Origin: Brachionus plicatilis | Taxonomy: Eukaryota; Rotifera; Eurotatoria; Ploima; Brachionidae | DNA length: 64,000 nt | Assembly (NCBI GenBank): GCA_010279815.1 | Contig: QEOQ01000670.1 | Location: 1,107,734-1,171,733, forward strand | Direction of reading: 5' to 3' | In this document: positions 13,209-25,155 of the stretch, in pieces | Position numbering within the stretch: position 1 is the stretch's first letter | Layout: every line of letters begins with the position of its first letter | Made by a program: the position numbers and the translations under genes | The notes under the pieces: model-generated | What the model was told of the DNA's origin: nothing | The model's database searches: none | What the model saw: only the letters and a program-made list of their open reading frames with translations

Positions 13209-14320
13209 TTTTTTTTTTATTCAATTTTTAATCAGGATTAACAAGCTGATTTTTTTTATTTAGTAATAACTGATATTATTATTTTTGAATTTGTTTTTTG
13301 CCTAATTTATTCTTTTTTGTTTTAAATAAATAAAATATTTAAGTTTTTTTTTTAATTTAACGATTATAAATAAAAATATAACGTTTTTTCTTTTTGTAGA
13401 GTAATTTTTGTACTAAAATTTCACATTATCATTAAAAAGCAATCAGCAAGAGAAAAATAATTAAAAAATCCAAGCCAACATTTTTTTTTAACATTTTAAA
13501 ACGTTATAATTTTTTTTGAAAAAACATTCTAATTTATTTCTATTTTTGTTATTATTATTTTTTTATAAAATTAATTCTAAACACCAAGGATTATTTTTAT
13601 TTATTAGAAAAAAATATAAAGAAATATATTAAAAAAACTGGTATCTCAAACAATTTTGAGTTAATTTTATTTAATTTAATAATATTAGAGGTAACTTTGG
13701 TTTTTTACTTGCCACTCGATTGAGGGTTAGCTTCGAAAAAGACTCCATTAATGTTTCAATCGTTTGACTAAATTTTGTAATTTTACGTTAATTTACAAAA
13801 TTTTAATTGCTTTTGTAAAATTACCGTAAATTCTCGAAACTTAGTACATGTAACTAAATCGGATTTTTTAAGTTGTTACATGTGACAAGTACCATCTCGC
13901 CCATGTTATAACTTACTCTCATTTAGTTACTTGTAACTAAACCCAAAAATCTAAAATAAACACTGTGTTTAAATCGAATATTCAATTTTTATTACATGGT
14001 CTAAAACTAGAGGTTTGACTTTTGGTACGTCTCTTAAAATTAAAAAAAAAATTCTATTTAGAAAAATATTTTTCTTTATTTTAATTATTGGTACGACTCT
14101 TAAAATTAAAAAAAAAAAAAGATTTTTGTCGATTTAAAATTGATTTAAAATTAAAAAACTAGTGTTTGGTACTGTACTAAAAATTAGAATGTAACGATAG
14201 TTTTACAATTTTTTTAGTCTCGTTGAAACAAATCATAAAAAACAACTCTTAACTATTTTGAGCCGAACCTTTTCTTCTCTAAATTCTTTTTTTTCAAATT
14301 TTTTTTTCATTTTTATAAAA
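13209..14320. other. Intergenic spacer after VPS13
   Basis: A/T-rich, no supported exon. It includes short direct and inverted words around TTTGTAAAATTAC (13770-13830) and TTAGTTAC/GTAACTAAA (13845-13940), and two copies of TTGGTACG(A/T)CTCTTAAAATTA near 14020 and 14090. Confidence 0.4.
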
Positions 14321-14698
14321 ATGCAATCGGATCAGAGTTTTAATGAAGATGTTGTCATTGAATCACCAACTTCTCCGAATAAATCAGCAAGATCCACTAG
14401 AACTCGATTCACTCTGAAGTTTAAAGCAAAAGTCCTTGATTATTATCACAGCGTTAAAAGTCAAAACAAGACGGCCAAACTGTTTGATATCCATCGAGAA
14501 AACATAATAAAATGGTTAAAAATTGAACCTAAAATTCGAGCTGCTTTGCTTAAAACTCAAAGATGTAACGTCCCATGTTGCAAAGACAGATCTTACTATC
14601 CGGTTATGGAAGATCACTTATATACGTATATTTACCAAGTTTTTGTTATAATTTGTCAAACCGACGAGGGCCACGAAAAGATTTTTTTTTTTATATAA
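14321..14698 (+). CDS. Short ORF with pogo/Brinker-type helix-turn-helix, probable transposase fragment
   Basis: From the ATG at 14321 the ORF gives about 125 residues. The middle part, RTRFTLKFKAKVLDYYHSV...TAKLFDIHRENIIKWLK, looks like the N-terminal DNA-binding domain of pogo/Brinker-like transposases. It is followed by YYPVMEDHLYTYI, resembling the start of the CENP-B-type second helix-turn-helix. No DDE catalytic domain follows before the stop. The last ~20 residues read into T-rich sequence and are probably not functional. It could be a remnant pogo transposase, a small domesticated DNA-binding protein, or the first exon of a longer gene; I could not find further exons. Confidence 0.45.
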   Translation: MQSDQSFNEDVVIESPTSPNKSARSTRTRFTLKFKAKVLDYYHSVKSQNKTAKLFDIHRENIIKWLKIEPKIRAALLKTQRCNVPCCKDRSYYPVMEDHLYTYIYQVFVIICQTDEGHEKIFFFI

Positions 14699-15143
14699 TA
14701 ATAAATTTTTAAAAAAAATTTGAAAAAGAAACTTATTTTTACTATTCAAAGCAACAAAAAACAATTTACCAAATTTTAGGTATTGTGAATTTTAGTACAA
14801 AAACAAAGCCAAATTATTAAAAATACCAAAGCTTAAGTTCTGAAGGATCAAAACATGTTCTATAAATTGCAACTGATACATCCTTTGTACCACTAATATA
14901 CTGATTCTGCTAATATCTGCAATAAATCTACAAAATTTAGTAAATTGTCAATTTGGGATATAATATTATATTAGAAATCCAACTGAACAATAAGTGGCGG
15001 CACAGAGTTCCGTCAGAATTTAAGCTTTGGCATCTTTAAATTTTTTTGTTTTTGTACCAAAGTTCACTTTGTCCAAATTTTATGTAAAATATCGTAAATA
15101 TTATTTTTTTGAGGTAAAAAACCGTGACAAAAAATTATATATA

Positions 15144-15379
15144 TAGCAAAGTAAAATTTTTGATCAAATTTCAAGCGCTCAATCTTGCTCAAAATTTTTA
15201 TAGATGCGAAAATAAATTTCATCGCAGATTTTAATTTTTTTAATATTTCAAAGCTTTATTTTTTTATTTTTGAAAAAAGATTGAAATTTCAAAAAATGCA
15301 ATGAAATTTAATTGCGCATTTAAAAATGTTTGAGCAAGATTGAGCGCTTGAAATTTGATCTAAAATATTACTTTGCTAT
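15144..15379. mobile_element. TA-flanked MITE (TAGCAAAG termini)
   Basis: Left TATATAGCAAAGTAA...GATCAAATTTCAAGCGCTCA and right ...GAGCGCTTGAAATTTGATC...TTACTTTGCTATATA are near-perfect inverted repeats of about 55 bp, with weaker matching continuing inward. TA on both flanks fits a Tc1/mariner or pogo-type target duplication. Total length is about 236 bp with no ORF. Confidence 0.75.
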
Positions 15380-15719
15380 ATAAGCCAAAAACAGTTCCTA
15401 AATTTTTCTTATTTCTTTTATTTCATTTTTAATTTAAGTTATTTTTGTTTTTATTTTTTTAATTCAAAAGAGAAAATTAATTAAATAACTTATTTTTGAT
15501 AAATACATTTGTTAAAAATTAATTCTGTAATACATTACATTTATAAAAAAAGTTTAAATTTTGTTTAAGCACATGTTCAAAAGCATTGCCAGACTTATAT
15601 AGAGCTTGATTTAAAATCTAGAGATTAATAATTAAGAGAATATACAAAAGAGAGAAAAAAAATAGAGAAAAATTAATAAAAGAGAAAGAGAAGTTGGTTG
15701 AAACAAAGTTAAAAACTAT

Positions 15720-15832
15720 TTTGGACCTGTAAAGCAAGGCAAACTTATAAGCTCTTGTTTCCCCATTGAGCTATGGAATTTTGACGAGTGTGTTAAAAGT
15801 TACTTGCTGGTCAATGACTTTAAAAGGTAAAA
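15720..15832 (+). pseudogene. Possible MULE-type transposase relic
   Basis: An isolated stretch of better coding character reads GKLISSCFPIELWNFDECVK in one frame. The FPIELWN core resembles the FP..WN segment just before the RTNN motif of MULE/FLYWCH-associated transposases, from memory of the family. It ends at a GTAAAAAA that could be a donor. There is no flanking ORF. Recognition is weak. Confidence 0.2.
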
Positions 15833-15877
15833 AAAAAAGAAGATAAGATATAAAGACAAGTTTTGGATTATCATAAA

Positions 15878-15936
15878 AACAAATTAGCAAAGCCACGAAT
15901 AAATATTATATTTATTCGTGGCTTTGCTAATTTGTT
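15878..15936. repeat. Near-perfect 59-nt hairpin with a 1-nt loop
   Basis: Two 29-nt arms (beginning AACAAATTAGCAAAGCCACG) are exact reverse complements separated by a single T at 15907. I read the arms base by base and saw no mismatch. The sequence lies in an intergenic spacer and overlaps no ORF. Confidence 0.9.
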
Positions 15937-16903
15937 AAATGCTTTGTCACTATTTTTTTTTCTCTAGAATAAAAAGCCTCTAAAATTTTTTTTTCTATCA
16001 TGAACTTTTCCCCTGCAAAATGCACCACAATAATTCTGAATAGTTTTAGCAGACTTAAAGTTATTCAATTCTTTTTCTCTTTTTTCACCGTCTTTTGTAT
16101 TAAAAAAATAAAAACAAAAGTAATTTAAATAAAAAAATGAAATAAAAAAAATAAGAAAAATTTAGAACTGTGTTCGACGCATTTTTACGATTTTTTATCT
16201 AAAAAAAATGATACTTTATATCTATACTACTTAATATACCATTTCTATATTGAGATTTTAAAGATTTTATTTTTTTTTAATTTTTATGACATGATTAATT
16301 GCTTTGTCATTAACTTATCCGGTGAAATAAACTTAGGTTTATAAAAAATTTTAATTAAAGAGTTTATTTAGTTTTTCATTTTTTTATATCATTTTTTAGT
16401 TGATAGCTAGAGCAAAAAAAACGACTAATTTTTTAATAAATGCTTTAAAATTTTTAAAATATTTTTTTTTGAAAAATCTTTATTTTTTTGAAAAAAAAAA
16501 ACAAAAAAATAAAGATTTTTTTTAAACAATTTTTGATTTAAATCGATTTGAGGCGATTTTAATTGAAAGATTCAAAATATATCAAAACTTAAAATTAGAC
16601 TACTTTCGAAAAACAAAAATTTTATGAAAAGATAAAAAAATGATATTGTTTACTTGTAATCGGATTTTTGGAATTTTTTTTATTTTTTTAGGGCACTCTC
16701 AATTAGTCTATCGATTGTAAGTGTATGAAATGATAAATAATTTCAATTTAAATTTTGTTTATATTAAAATTTGTGTCAACAAAATTTTTCAACAAACAAA
16801 ATCTAGATATTCCGACATTAATTCGTTTGCAATCAGCATTCCTAAAAAAACCTATTCTATTTAAAACCATCGATTTCAAAATTAAAAAACTAAAAGTTAA
16901 AAA
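15937..16903. other. Spacer before the EF-hand gene
   Basis: A/T-rich, with an inverted A/T palindrome around 16455-16520 and no supported gene. Confidence 0.4.
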
Positions 16904-18328
16904 ATGAATTTTGAAATCTTCCAAAACACCGAACTAAATGCTGTCGAAAAATCAGTGCTTGATTCTTTGACAGAACGAGCCGCCTTTCTGTCCCAAAAGC
17001 AAATTGATGATTCCTATTCTTACCCTCCCGAATCAGCTCACTTTTCCGATTTGTTTTTAGCCTCATCATCAGTCAATCAGATAGCATCGGATTTAGTACA
17101 GCTCCAAACTGGTCCAACTTCTTTGTCTTCATCTAAACCAAGTAACAACGAGTACCTGAGTCAAATAGAACAAGCTATTTTGCGCTCAAATGAGCCTATA
17201 TCAATTGGTGAGAGCGAAGAAATATCAGTCAATGGTCATAGGGGCATATGGGCGAACAAATCCGAAGTTATAAACTGGCAAGGAGATTTGGCTCAATATG
17301 ACATAAATGAGGACACTAATCCTGCCATTCTAAATAAAAAAACAAGTCAAACTCTTGACTATGTTCAAGAATTGGCAATTAGATACTTAAGACCACCTAC
17401 ACCACCTGCCCCAGGCGAAATAATAATAAACCAATTGCCAAATGAGGTGACACCTCCGGCTCCTCCACTAATCATTCGTCAACAGCCTGCCAGACCATTG
17501 ACCCCAGAACCACTGATTATTCGCGAAGCACCACCAGCTCCGCCGGCTCAAGTTGGCCGCAAAGTAATAACCATCAGTGGGAAAAAAATTCCACCTCCGC
17601 CCAGAAAAGTGATAATCGAAAGACTGCCGTCCCTGCCCGCTAAGCCACAATCCGTTCTAATTGAAAGATGGCTGCCATATGCCGAAGTTAAACGCAAAGT
17701 TATATTCAATAGACCTGCTCAAGCCGATCCGATTGTGGTCAAGCCAAGAAATGTGATTGTACAATGGGATTCTCCTCAAGTCAACATTAGAAAAGAATTC
17801 AAATACCTTGGTGTTATTAGAGCTAATCCAGTCGAGTATGTACAAAGATATGGATCAACTCTAAGACAATCAAATGAACTACCAAAATTTGCCGCTGACA
17901 TACAGACACCTGATGGCCTTGTATTGGCTGCCGATCAAAAATACAATTCTTTGCATGAATTGTACGGAGATGTATCAGCGTTGAATTTGATCGACTTGGA
18001 CCGTGAAGGTCTTGGCGATTACAAAAGCTACCTCTCAAGAAACAGCGATTATGACAATCGCTCCGGGACTAATTACATTTATGCCATACAGTTAGATGAC
18101 AATGTTAATGATTTGATTGAGCAAATATTTTTATCTGTGGATCGAGATCAAAATGGTAGAATAAGTGTTGAGGAAGCTGAAAAGTTGGTTTTAAAACTGA
18201 ATAGTAAATTGGGTAGAAGATATGGTGAGGATGATGTTAGAGCTTTTTTTGCCACTTTGGATCAAAATCACGATGGAACTCTGGATTTAGAAGAGTTTAG
18301 ACGCGCTTTTCTCTCTGTTGCTAATTAA
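16904..18328 (+). CDS. Proline-rich repeat protein with C-terminal EF-hand pair
   Basis: A single-exon gene of 474 residues starting at AAAAAATGAATTTTG. Residues ~160-280 form a proline-rich repeat region with recurring [KR][VN][VI]I[IV][ER]R/W units such as RKVIIERLPSLP, SVLIERWLPY and RNVIVQWDSP. These recall the short charged/hydrophobic repeats of alveolin/articulin-like membrane-skeleton proteins. Then comes a conserved-looking block (KEFKYLGVIRANPVEYVQRY). The C-terminus has two canonical calcium loops, DRDQNGRISVEE (~413) and DQNHDGTLDLEE (~452), each with acidic residues at positions 1 and 12. I cannot name the family. A calcium-sensing cytoskeletal role is inference from this layout. 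Confidence 0.8.
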   Translation: MNFEIFQNTELNAVEKSVLDSLTERAAFLSQKQIDDSYSYPPESAHFSDLFLASSSVNQIASDLVQLQTGPTSLSSSKPSNNEYLSQIEQAILRSNEPISIGESEEISVNGHRGIWANKSEVINWQGDLAQYDINEDTNPAILNKKTSQTLDYVQELAIRYLRPPTPPAPGEIIINQLPNEVTPPAPPLIIRQQPARPLTPEPLIIREAPPAPPAQVGRKVITISGKKIPPPPRKVIIERLPSLPAKPQSVLIERWLPYAEVKRKVIFNRPAQADPIVVKPRNVIVQWDSPQVNIRKEFKYLGVIRANPVEYVQRYGSTLRQSNELPKFAADIQTPDGLVLAADQKYNSLHELYGDVSALNLIDLDREGLGDYKSYLSRNSDYDNRSGTNYIYAIQLDDNVNDLIEQIFLSVDRDQNGRISVEEAEKLVLKLNSKLGRRYGEDDVRAFFATLDQNHDGTLDLEEFRRAFLSVAN

Positions 18329-20065
18329 TTTTCATTTTTCTTCGTAAAATAATGATAAAAAATTCATTCTTTATTTATTTATTTATTTAATTTATTATCA
18401 TTTTTAAATCTTCGATTAATTTATAAAAGTTTTATTTTTTTATTGATGTAAAATAAAATGAAATTTGAAAAAAAAAATCAAAAAATATGTTTCTTGACAA
18501 TTATTTTCTCAAAAAGATTTTTTTTATCCAAGTTTCTTTTATTTTTGAAATATTTTATTGCAGTAATATAAAAAATTTTTTTTTGATAATATTCTAAATG
18601 TTAAATTAACCCACAACGAACTAAATAAAATTAAGATAAAGGACAAAAATATAAATTTTAAAAAAATTATGTAGGCTTGAAGAGAATATCAAAAATTTAA
18701 GATTAATATTTGAATTTAAAAATAAAATTAATCTATAGATTTGATAAAGATTTGATTAAAAAAAAGAAATTTTAAATTTTTCTTGTTGAGACTGGTCTGA
18801 AAAGATTCTAATTAAGAATAAAGTTTTCCATTTATTTTTTTTTTTAAAGTTTTAATTTTTTTATAAGTCATGCTAGAATTTTTGTTTGCACATTTTTAAG
18901 AAGGATTTAAATAAAAATGGTTGAACCAAAATTTAACCCATACTATGTTCCATGATACTGTGGTTAGCTAAATTAAAAACATATTTTGATGAATTTTAAG
19001 TTGAAATAATTTAAGCTTAGAGAATTCCTTTTGACTTAGCATTCAAAATTGAATGCACAAAATGTCATGATTCAACCTACTCAAAATAAATAAATCTGAC
19101 TTGACTACAATTTTTAGAAATAAAAAATCCTTTAAAAAAGCTTATTTTTTTTCCAAAACTATCAAACAAGTGAATAAATTAAATAAAAATAATAATAAAC
19201 TCTCGAACGATTAAATATAAATATTCTTTTAAGGATTTAATAAATCATTCAAGTAGACCCGAATTTAGCAATTTTATTGCTCGGGTTACACTTTTTTAAT
19301 TCATTAAAAATTCAAAAAAAAACCTTAAACTCAAAAAATTGTAATAAAAAGAACAAGATATTAACTTTTTTTCCTCCAAACGTTATCTATCTAAAACATT
19401 GAAAGTAAATCACCTTAGCAACTGGAAACAAATTTTTACATGGATAATCGATCACGATTTTTAATTAAATATTTATTAAATTTTTAAATTTTTAGAATTT
19501 AATTAGTTTTTTTTAAAGTAATATGTATAAATTACATATAATAGTTGCTTTTATTTTAAAAAGAAAAAAATTGATTTAATTAATTCAAGGCAAATAGTAT
19601 CGCTGTTCAATATCAATCACGAAATTGCTTAGGTTGTATTGCATAAGCCAGTCCCTCTTTGAGCTATTCCTAATATTTACCTATGTGCACTGTTGTTAAT
19701 AAATATTACAATTTTAAATTTTACAGTGTTAGATATATGTTACCAAGCAACATATTTTTTCTTAAATTTTATGCCAACCTTTATCGTTGTTAGCGTAATT
19801 GTTGCTCAGTTTTTATTTTAAAGAATAAAACTATAACAATCATAAAATTTTAGAATATAAGAAATTTTACAATTTGATAAAAGCTAGTACCTATATATTC
19901 TATAGAAAATTTTACTGATAAAATTAACACTATTCGTTGTCAAGTAAAATCTATTCAAAAAAAATTCATTTTTTTTTAAAGAATTTATTTTTTAGTTTGA
20001 ATAAAAGTTTTATCTAATTATTTTTATTTTATTATTATTCTATTAAAATAGAATCTTTAGCTCAA
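18329..20065. other. Long intergenic spacer
   Basis: No exon could be supported. Mostly A/T-rich. Around 19590-19700 the sequence is of higher complexity (CGCTGTTCAATATCAATCAC, AGCCAGTCCCTCTTTGAGC) without an ORF. I could not match it to a known RNA. Confidence 0.35.
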
Positions 20066-21561
20066 ATGACTAAATTGTGTATTTGCCAAATGTGTACCTG
20101 TGGTCACCATCGTTGTCCGCATCGTCCCTGGGGAATTTTGGGAAAAGGCGAGCAACCATGCGCTGTCACCGAATACAAAAACGAGTATCGGGCGCATGAA
20201 GCTTCGCGAACTCAACCGATCAGACCAGACAATGAATACAAAGGCTCGAATCTTCCGCTAAACGACGAGACAACCCACAAGTAATTTAATTCCTATTTTG
20301 CCTCCTTTTCAATAGAATTAAAAAATCCACTCTTTTTTCCATGTCCTTAGAGCTGATTACATTCGTCATCAAGTAGAAAGAATATCATTGCATCAGCCAG
20401 AAAAGTACAAACAACCCGAAGGAGAAATGGACACAATGACCAGCTACAAACGCGAATATGTCCGTACGTAATCTATTGTGATTGCGGTTGTGAAGCTAAT
20501 TGTTTTAATTTTTTTTTTTGTTTCTAGAGAAACAAGGTGAAAAAGCACAGCCTATTCGTCACGATGGCGGTCGAAAAGAGCCGGCCAACTTCGAAGGCAA
20601 CCCCACATACAAAAGCGACTACCGTCCATGGGAGCTAAACAGAACGCAGCCGATCCGTCATGACGGTGGATACATTTCTTCAGCTGATCCATTCAACGGA
20701 GACACTACTTACTACCAGGACTTTAAGCGTCATAATCAAGCACCGGTCAAGCCAATCAGGCCGGATAACGCTGCTCTGCAATCAACTGATCCGTTCAATG
20801 ATCGAACTGGATACAGAGAGGATTATGTAAAGCACGACTTGCCAACCAAGTTCTCTAGACCCAGGGATGAGTATCAGCCAAATAAAATACCATTGGACAA
20901 CATGACTACGATGAGACGTGATTTCACGGCTAAAGATGCTGAAAAGGCGCGCTCATTTAAGCCCGAAAACGGAGGCTATAGATCGGAGGCGCCGTTCGAT
21001 GACGACACAACTCACAAAAATGATTTCAAAAAATGGGAAGTAAAGCCAAACTTTGCCAAAAAAGACAACGAATGGAAGCCTCCATTGGGAGAAATGGATC
21101 TAAGCACTAATTACAATTCAGAGTTTACTCAGAAACCGGCACAAAAAGCAATGGCCATTAGACCAGCAAGTCGTAAGAAGGTCGAAGGAAAGTTTGAAGG
21201 CGATACCACTTACGGACAAGACTTCCGCAAATGGCCAGGCGATAGACGCACACCGCTCAAGAATCAAAATGAATACCAAACACCCAATGTGCCATTCGAT
21301 GGCACTAGCACTTACAAGGGCCACTATTTGCCATTAGCTGGCGGGCCCTCGCAATCGTTCAAGCCAGATGGTTTAGCTTACAGATCAGATCAACCATTTG
21401 ATGGAAATACACTTTACAGGACTGAATTTACTCAAAAAGAAATCGAGCCATGTCCAGCCACTTTGTTGGAGACTCCACGAGCCAATTTTGTATTCCAGGC
21501 CGAAGATGATAAAGGACATAAGTATTATGCGCCTGCACATGCCAAAACAATTGTAGCTTGA
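20066..21561 (+). CDS. SAXO: SAXO (stabilizer of axonemal microtubules, FAM154) homologue
   Basis: Exons at 20066-20280, 20351-20463 and 20528-21561 are in phase (introns of 70 and 64 bp) and give 453 residues. SAXO proteins bind and stabilise microtubules of cilia, centrioles and sperm tails. The N-terminus has the family cysteine/histidine cluster CICQMCTCGHHRCPHRPWG. The body is a tandem array of ~30-residue units of the form ..PIRHDG..YxxxxxPFDGDTTYKxDF.., the microtubule-binding Mn repeats. The tail FQAEDDKGHKYYAPAH corresponds to the conserved C-terminal motif of human SAXO1/2. Splice choice at 20463 (C|GTACGT) is set by phase. The start lies 5 nt after an acceptor-like CTTTAG. A polyadenylation-like AATAAA follows near 21634. 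Confidence 0.93.
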
Positions 21562-23412
21562 TTTGTTTGATCAAGTTCTAACCAAAATTAATTAATTTTT
21601 TCAATTTTTAATTTCTGTCAATATTTTTGATTGAATAAAATTTATAGTTTAATGAATAATTTGAAGAAACCAAAAAAAGTGGCACAAAACAAATCACAAA
21701 ATTTAATTAGTTATTTAATTATTTAAAACCTTTCAAATAAAATTTCATTCCCAAAACATTTAAACGAAATAAGTTAATTTAATAGTTTAGTTCGAAAATT
21801 AATTACAATTCTCAGCTCAAAAAGGTCTCATCTTATTGACAAACTGAAAAGAGGTTTTTTCCGGGCTTTTTGAATATTTTAACATTTCCAGACACTTTAT
21901 AATTAGATTTTTGATCAGACTTCAATTTCATTTTCTAATAATCAATTAGGTTCTTTAGTGTATAAAAGATTTTTCAAAATTTCGGCAGATAATGACTTTT
22001 TGGAAATCGATACTCAGGACTTCATTTTTTTAAAGGATTTTTTAAAATAAAAAATGAAATCTCAAAGGTTAAAAATTGGCAGATTGAAGTTTTTTATCAA
22101 ATATAAATGATAAAGCTCAGAATTGTCACTAAATAAAGGTTTTAAGTGATTTTTGTTTTGAATTTTTTTTCAGAAACTTTCTGAAAGATATTTATTCAAA
22201 GTAAAGATTCAATGTAAAATTGAATAATTTTATATCTGCAGATCTCTGTAAAAATTCAATTGGTGTTTAATTATTACCTTATTTTTAAATAATTTTTGAG
22301 CATCATCATAAAAATTTTATTAGAAAATTCAATTTGTAAAAACCATACTTGTTTATAAGTCACAAGTCAATGACTATAACAAACTTTAACCAAATTTTTT
22401 CTGACTTAAACTTAAATCTTTGACTTATAAACTAGTCTTATTTTAACAAATCAGTGAATTTTGCATTTTTCTTTCTTTATCTTATCATTCTCATTAACTA
22501 ATATCAAAAGAATACAAGTTATTCAAAATTAAGAAGTTTTGTTCGCTCTAATACTGAAAATTGATAGTGTTATTAATTATAAATCGCTCTTATTAATTAT
22601 CTAAAAAGATGATTCAAGTTTTTTTAAGCTTTTTTATTTAATAAAGAATACAAAACCGAAATACCTTGTTAATAGATTATAAACATGGTTACTTAACAGT
22701 CGCTAGTCAAAGTCATTAAAAAAAAAATGTGCAAGTCCCGACTTGGACTTGATTTCAGACTTGACACTTTAAAACAACCATGATTATAAATAACAAAAAA
22801 ATGATACTTCATATTTTTCCCTTACAAGACCCTGTTCCATTAAAGAAAATACAAAAATATATTTATTTTTATAAAAGAAAAAAATAGTAACAATTAAAAA
22901 AATATTTAAATGACAAGCTATGACAACAGTTTAATTTCTGTTATATAACAAACATTATAACATCATAAACTTTAAATAATTTGATAGGCAAATAAAAAGA
23001 AAAAAGTTATGATTTTAATTTTTTTTAGAAAATATTAATAGTTATTTCCGTAAATAGCAATAAACGTCAATTGCTTAAAAATCAAAAACAATACAACATG
23101 TGCCATTACACGGCACTAAAATTATTTAATTCAATAAACTAAGCTTATTGAATTAAATAATAAAAGAAAAAAGAGAAAAAATGAATTTTTGAATTTTCAA
23201 CCTTAAAATTAAATTAAGTTTTTTTACACAAAATAACATTTTACTATCATGATTAATCTTTTATTTTTTGTATTTTTTATGTGCAATTTAAAAGCAAAAT
23301 TTTATTTATAGGGAGTAATTAATATTTGTTAAATTAGGTAATTTAAAAAAAAACAATTCGATTTTTTAGAATCATAACAAAAAAAAAAGAATTTTTTATA
23401 TTTTTTTAAAAA
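21562..23412. other. Intergenic spacer with CAAGTCA-rich repeats
   Basis: No supported gene. Words such as AAGTCACAAGTCAATGAC (22358) and GACTTGGACTTG (22740) recur inverted at 25840-25880. A small inverted repeat (TTATAAACATGGTT ... AACCATGATTATAAA) spans about 22677-22789. This may be one larger decayed element interrupted by the nested TIR elements at 23422-25144. Confidence 0.4.
23121..23161. repeat. Perfect 16-bp-arm palindrome
   Basis: ATTATTTAATTCAATA and its exact reverse complement are separated by 9 nt. It is A/T-rich and intergenic. Confidence 0.8.
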
Positions 23413-23421
23413 TTAAACTAT

Positions 23422-23777
23422 GGGGCTGTGAAGTTCATTTCAATTCGATCGTTTCAATTCAGAAAAATTTGAATAACTTTTTTACTATAAGGAATAATTT
23501 AGTTCTGTAAAATGCTTAATGTTTAAGCAACTTTGCTTAATCCGAAAATATATGTCTGCAAAAACTCTGCAAAGTAAATGCACAATTGATTTAAATACTT
23601 TTTAATGGTGTGCAAAATGCATAAAATTTCAGAGTATTTTGCAGACTTATTTTACTGAATTAAGCAAATTTGCTTATAATTGAGCATTTTACAGAACTAA
23701 ATTATCTCTTTTAGTAAAAAAGTTATTCAAGTTTTTCTGAATTGAAATGATCGAATTGAAACCAACTTCACAACCCC
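23422..23777. mobile_element. 356-bp palindromic MITE with 9-bp target duplication
   Basis: Termini GGGGCTGTGAAGTT... and ...AACTTCACAACCCC. The arms of over 100 bp are nearly perfect reverse complements (TTCAATTCAGAAAAA, AATAACTTTTTTACT, TTTAGTTCTGTAAAATGC). The 9-bp duplication TTAAACTAT lies at 23413-23421. Its right copy is TTAAACT at 23778-23784 continued by AT at 25154-25155, split by the second element. There is no ORF. A second full copy is at 58433-58788 and a truncated one at 54574. Confidence 0.9.
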
Positions 23778-23784
23778 TTAAACT

Positions 23785-25144
23785 GTTTTTAAACTAAAAC
23801 ACGGACCTCCAGTTTTTAAATAAAACACGGACCCATACATATCTCCCCCATTAAAACTATGCCATTTATCCCCCACCATTTTTCTAGTACAAAATTTTAC
23901 GAGCTTTCATGCAAGACCAAAATCTAAGCTCTAGCACATTTGGTTCGTCCTTCATTTAAGCTTGAAATCAAAATAGATAGTTTTAATTAATTAAATTTAT
24001 TTTTTAAATTTTTCATTTAAATAATTTATTTTTTAAGACTCTGTTTATTTAACTTTTTATTTCATTTTTTAAATTTTTTCCATTATATAATTAATGAATT
24101 TAAAATTTTTTTTTCTTTTTTGCATGTCACTAAAATACTTCTTACATTTGATTTCACTTGAGATTTTTTATAAAATTGATTGCAAAAAAGATTGATAATT
24201 AATTTTTATTATTTTGTATTAAAAAACATAGAAATATAGAGGAAGGATATTAATAAATATTCGGTCGATAAGAAAAATCGCTTAATGTTTTAGCTAATTT
24301 ATTTAAAAACGATTTATTTTTTTTAAAAATAATTACCGAAAACTCAGTACCACTCCTCTTGGAACAATGTCAAAATTTGGGTTAATTCTATATAAACCCA
24401 AATAATACCTTCGAAGCCATGCAATAAAATTATTTCATTTTTTATTAGAATAAACCTTGAAACCTGACTTTAAACTAAGAGTAAGCGCAATTCTTAGAAT
24501 AATTTCAAATTTCTTCTGGAATAAACTTGTAAAATTGTGGAGTCAAATTAAAAATTAACTAGAGTAAAAGTTAAATGAAAAATCAATTGACACCGAATTC
24601 TGATTTTTTGAAAATTATCTGATTGGAATAATTATCGGTCCATATTAACGAACCCATTTTTGATTAAAAATAAAACTTTTGCATTAGCATGATTTAATAA
24701 TTTCTATTAAACTATTGTTAATTTAAAATTTTAAAATATAGAAAAATTTTTTATTGTTGAGATTTTTATATTATTTTTTGGGCTCGTTAGAATATTATGT
24801 AAAACTTTACTCTTCTGATTTATTGAAACACTTTAGATTTGAATAAAAAACATAAAAAAGAGACAAAATTTAAAAATAGTGTTTTTCTATTTTATTTACA
24901 TTGATAATTACTTTTTTTATTTTTAAAATTATAGAAAAGAAGATTTGAATAAAGATTTTTTGATTTAAAATCAAAATGAAGGACGAACCAAATGTGCTAG
25001 AGCTTAGATTTTGGTCTTGCATGAAAACTGGTAAAATTTTGTACTAGAAAAATGGTGGGGGATAAATGGCATTGTTTTAGTGGGGGAGATATGTATGGGT
25101 CCGTGTTTTATTTAAAAACTGGAGGTCCGTATTTTAGTAATAAC
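23785..25144. mobile_element. 1.36-kb non-autonomous TIR element nested in the MITE border
   Basis: Terminal inverted repeats of about 170 bp: left ACTAAAACACGGACCTCCAG..., with CATACATATCTCCCCC and AGCTCTAGCACATTTGG inside; the right end carries the same inverted (25144 back to about 24975). Exact 9-bp duplications CCTTAAACT flank it at 23776-23784 and 25145-25153. The internal ~1 kb is A/T-rich with no ORF. Long TIRs plus 9-bp duplications suggest a Mutator-like or Merlin-like superfamily. I cannot decide which. Confidence 0.88.
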
Positions 25145-25155
25145 CCTTAAACTAT

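Noticed and set aside
19590..19700. Higher-complexity non-coding segment considered as tRNA or snRNA
   Set aside because: No A/B-box pair, no cloverleaf and no U-snRNA signature could be found.
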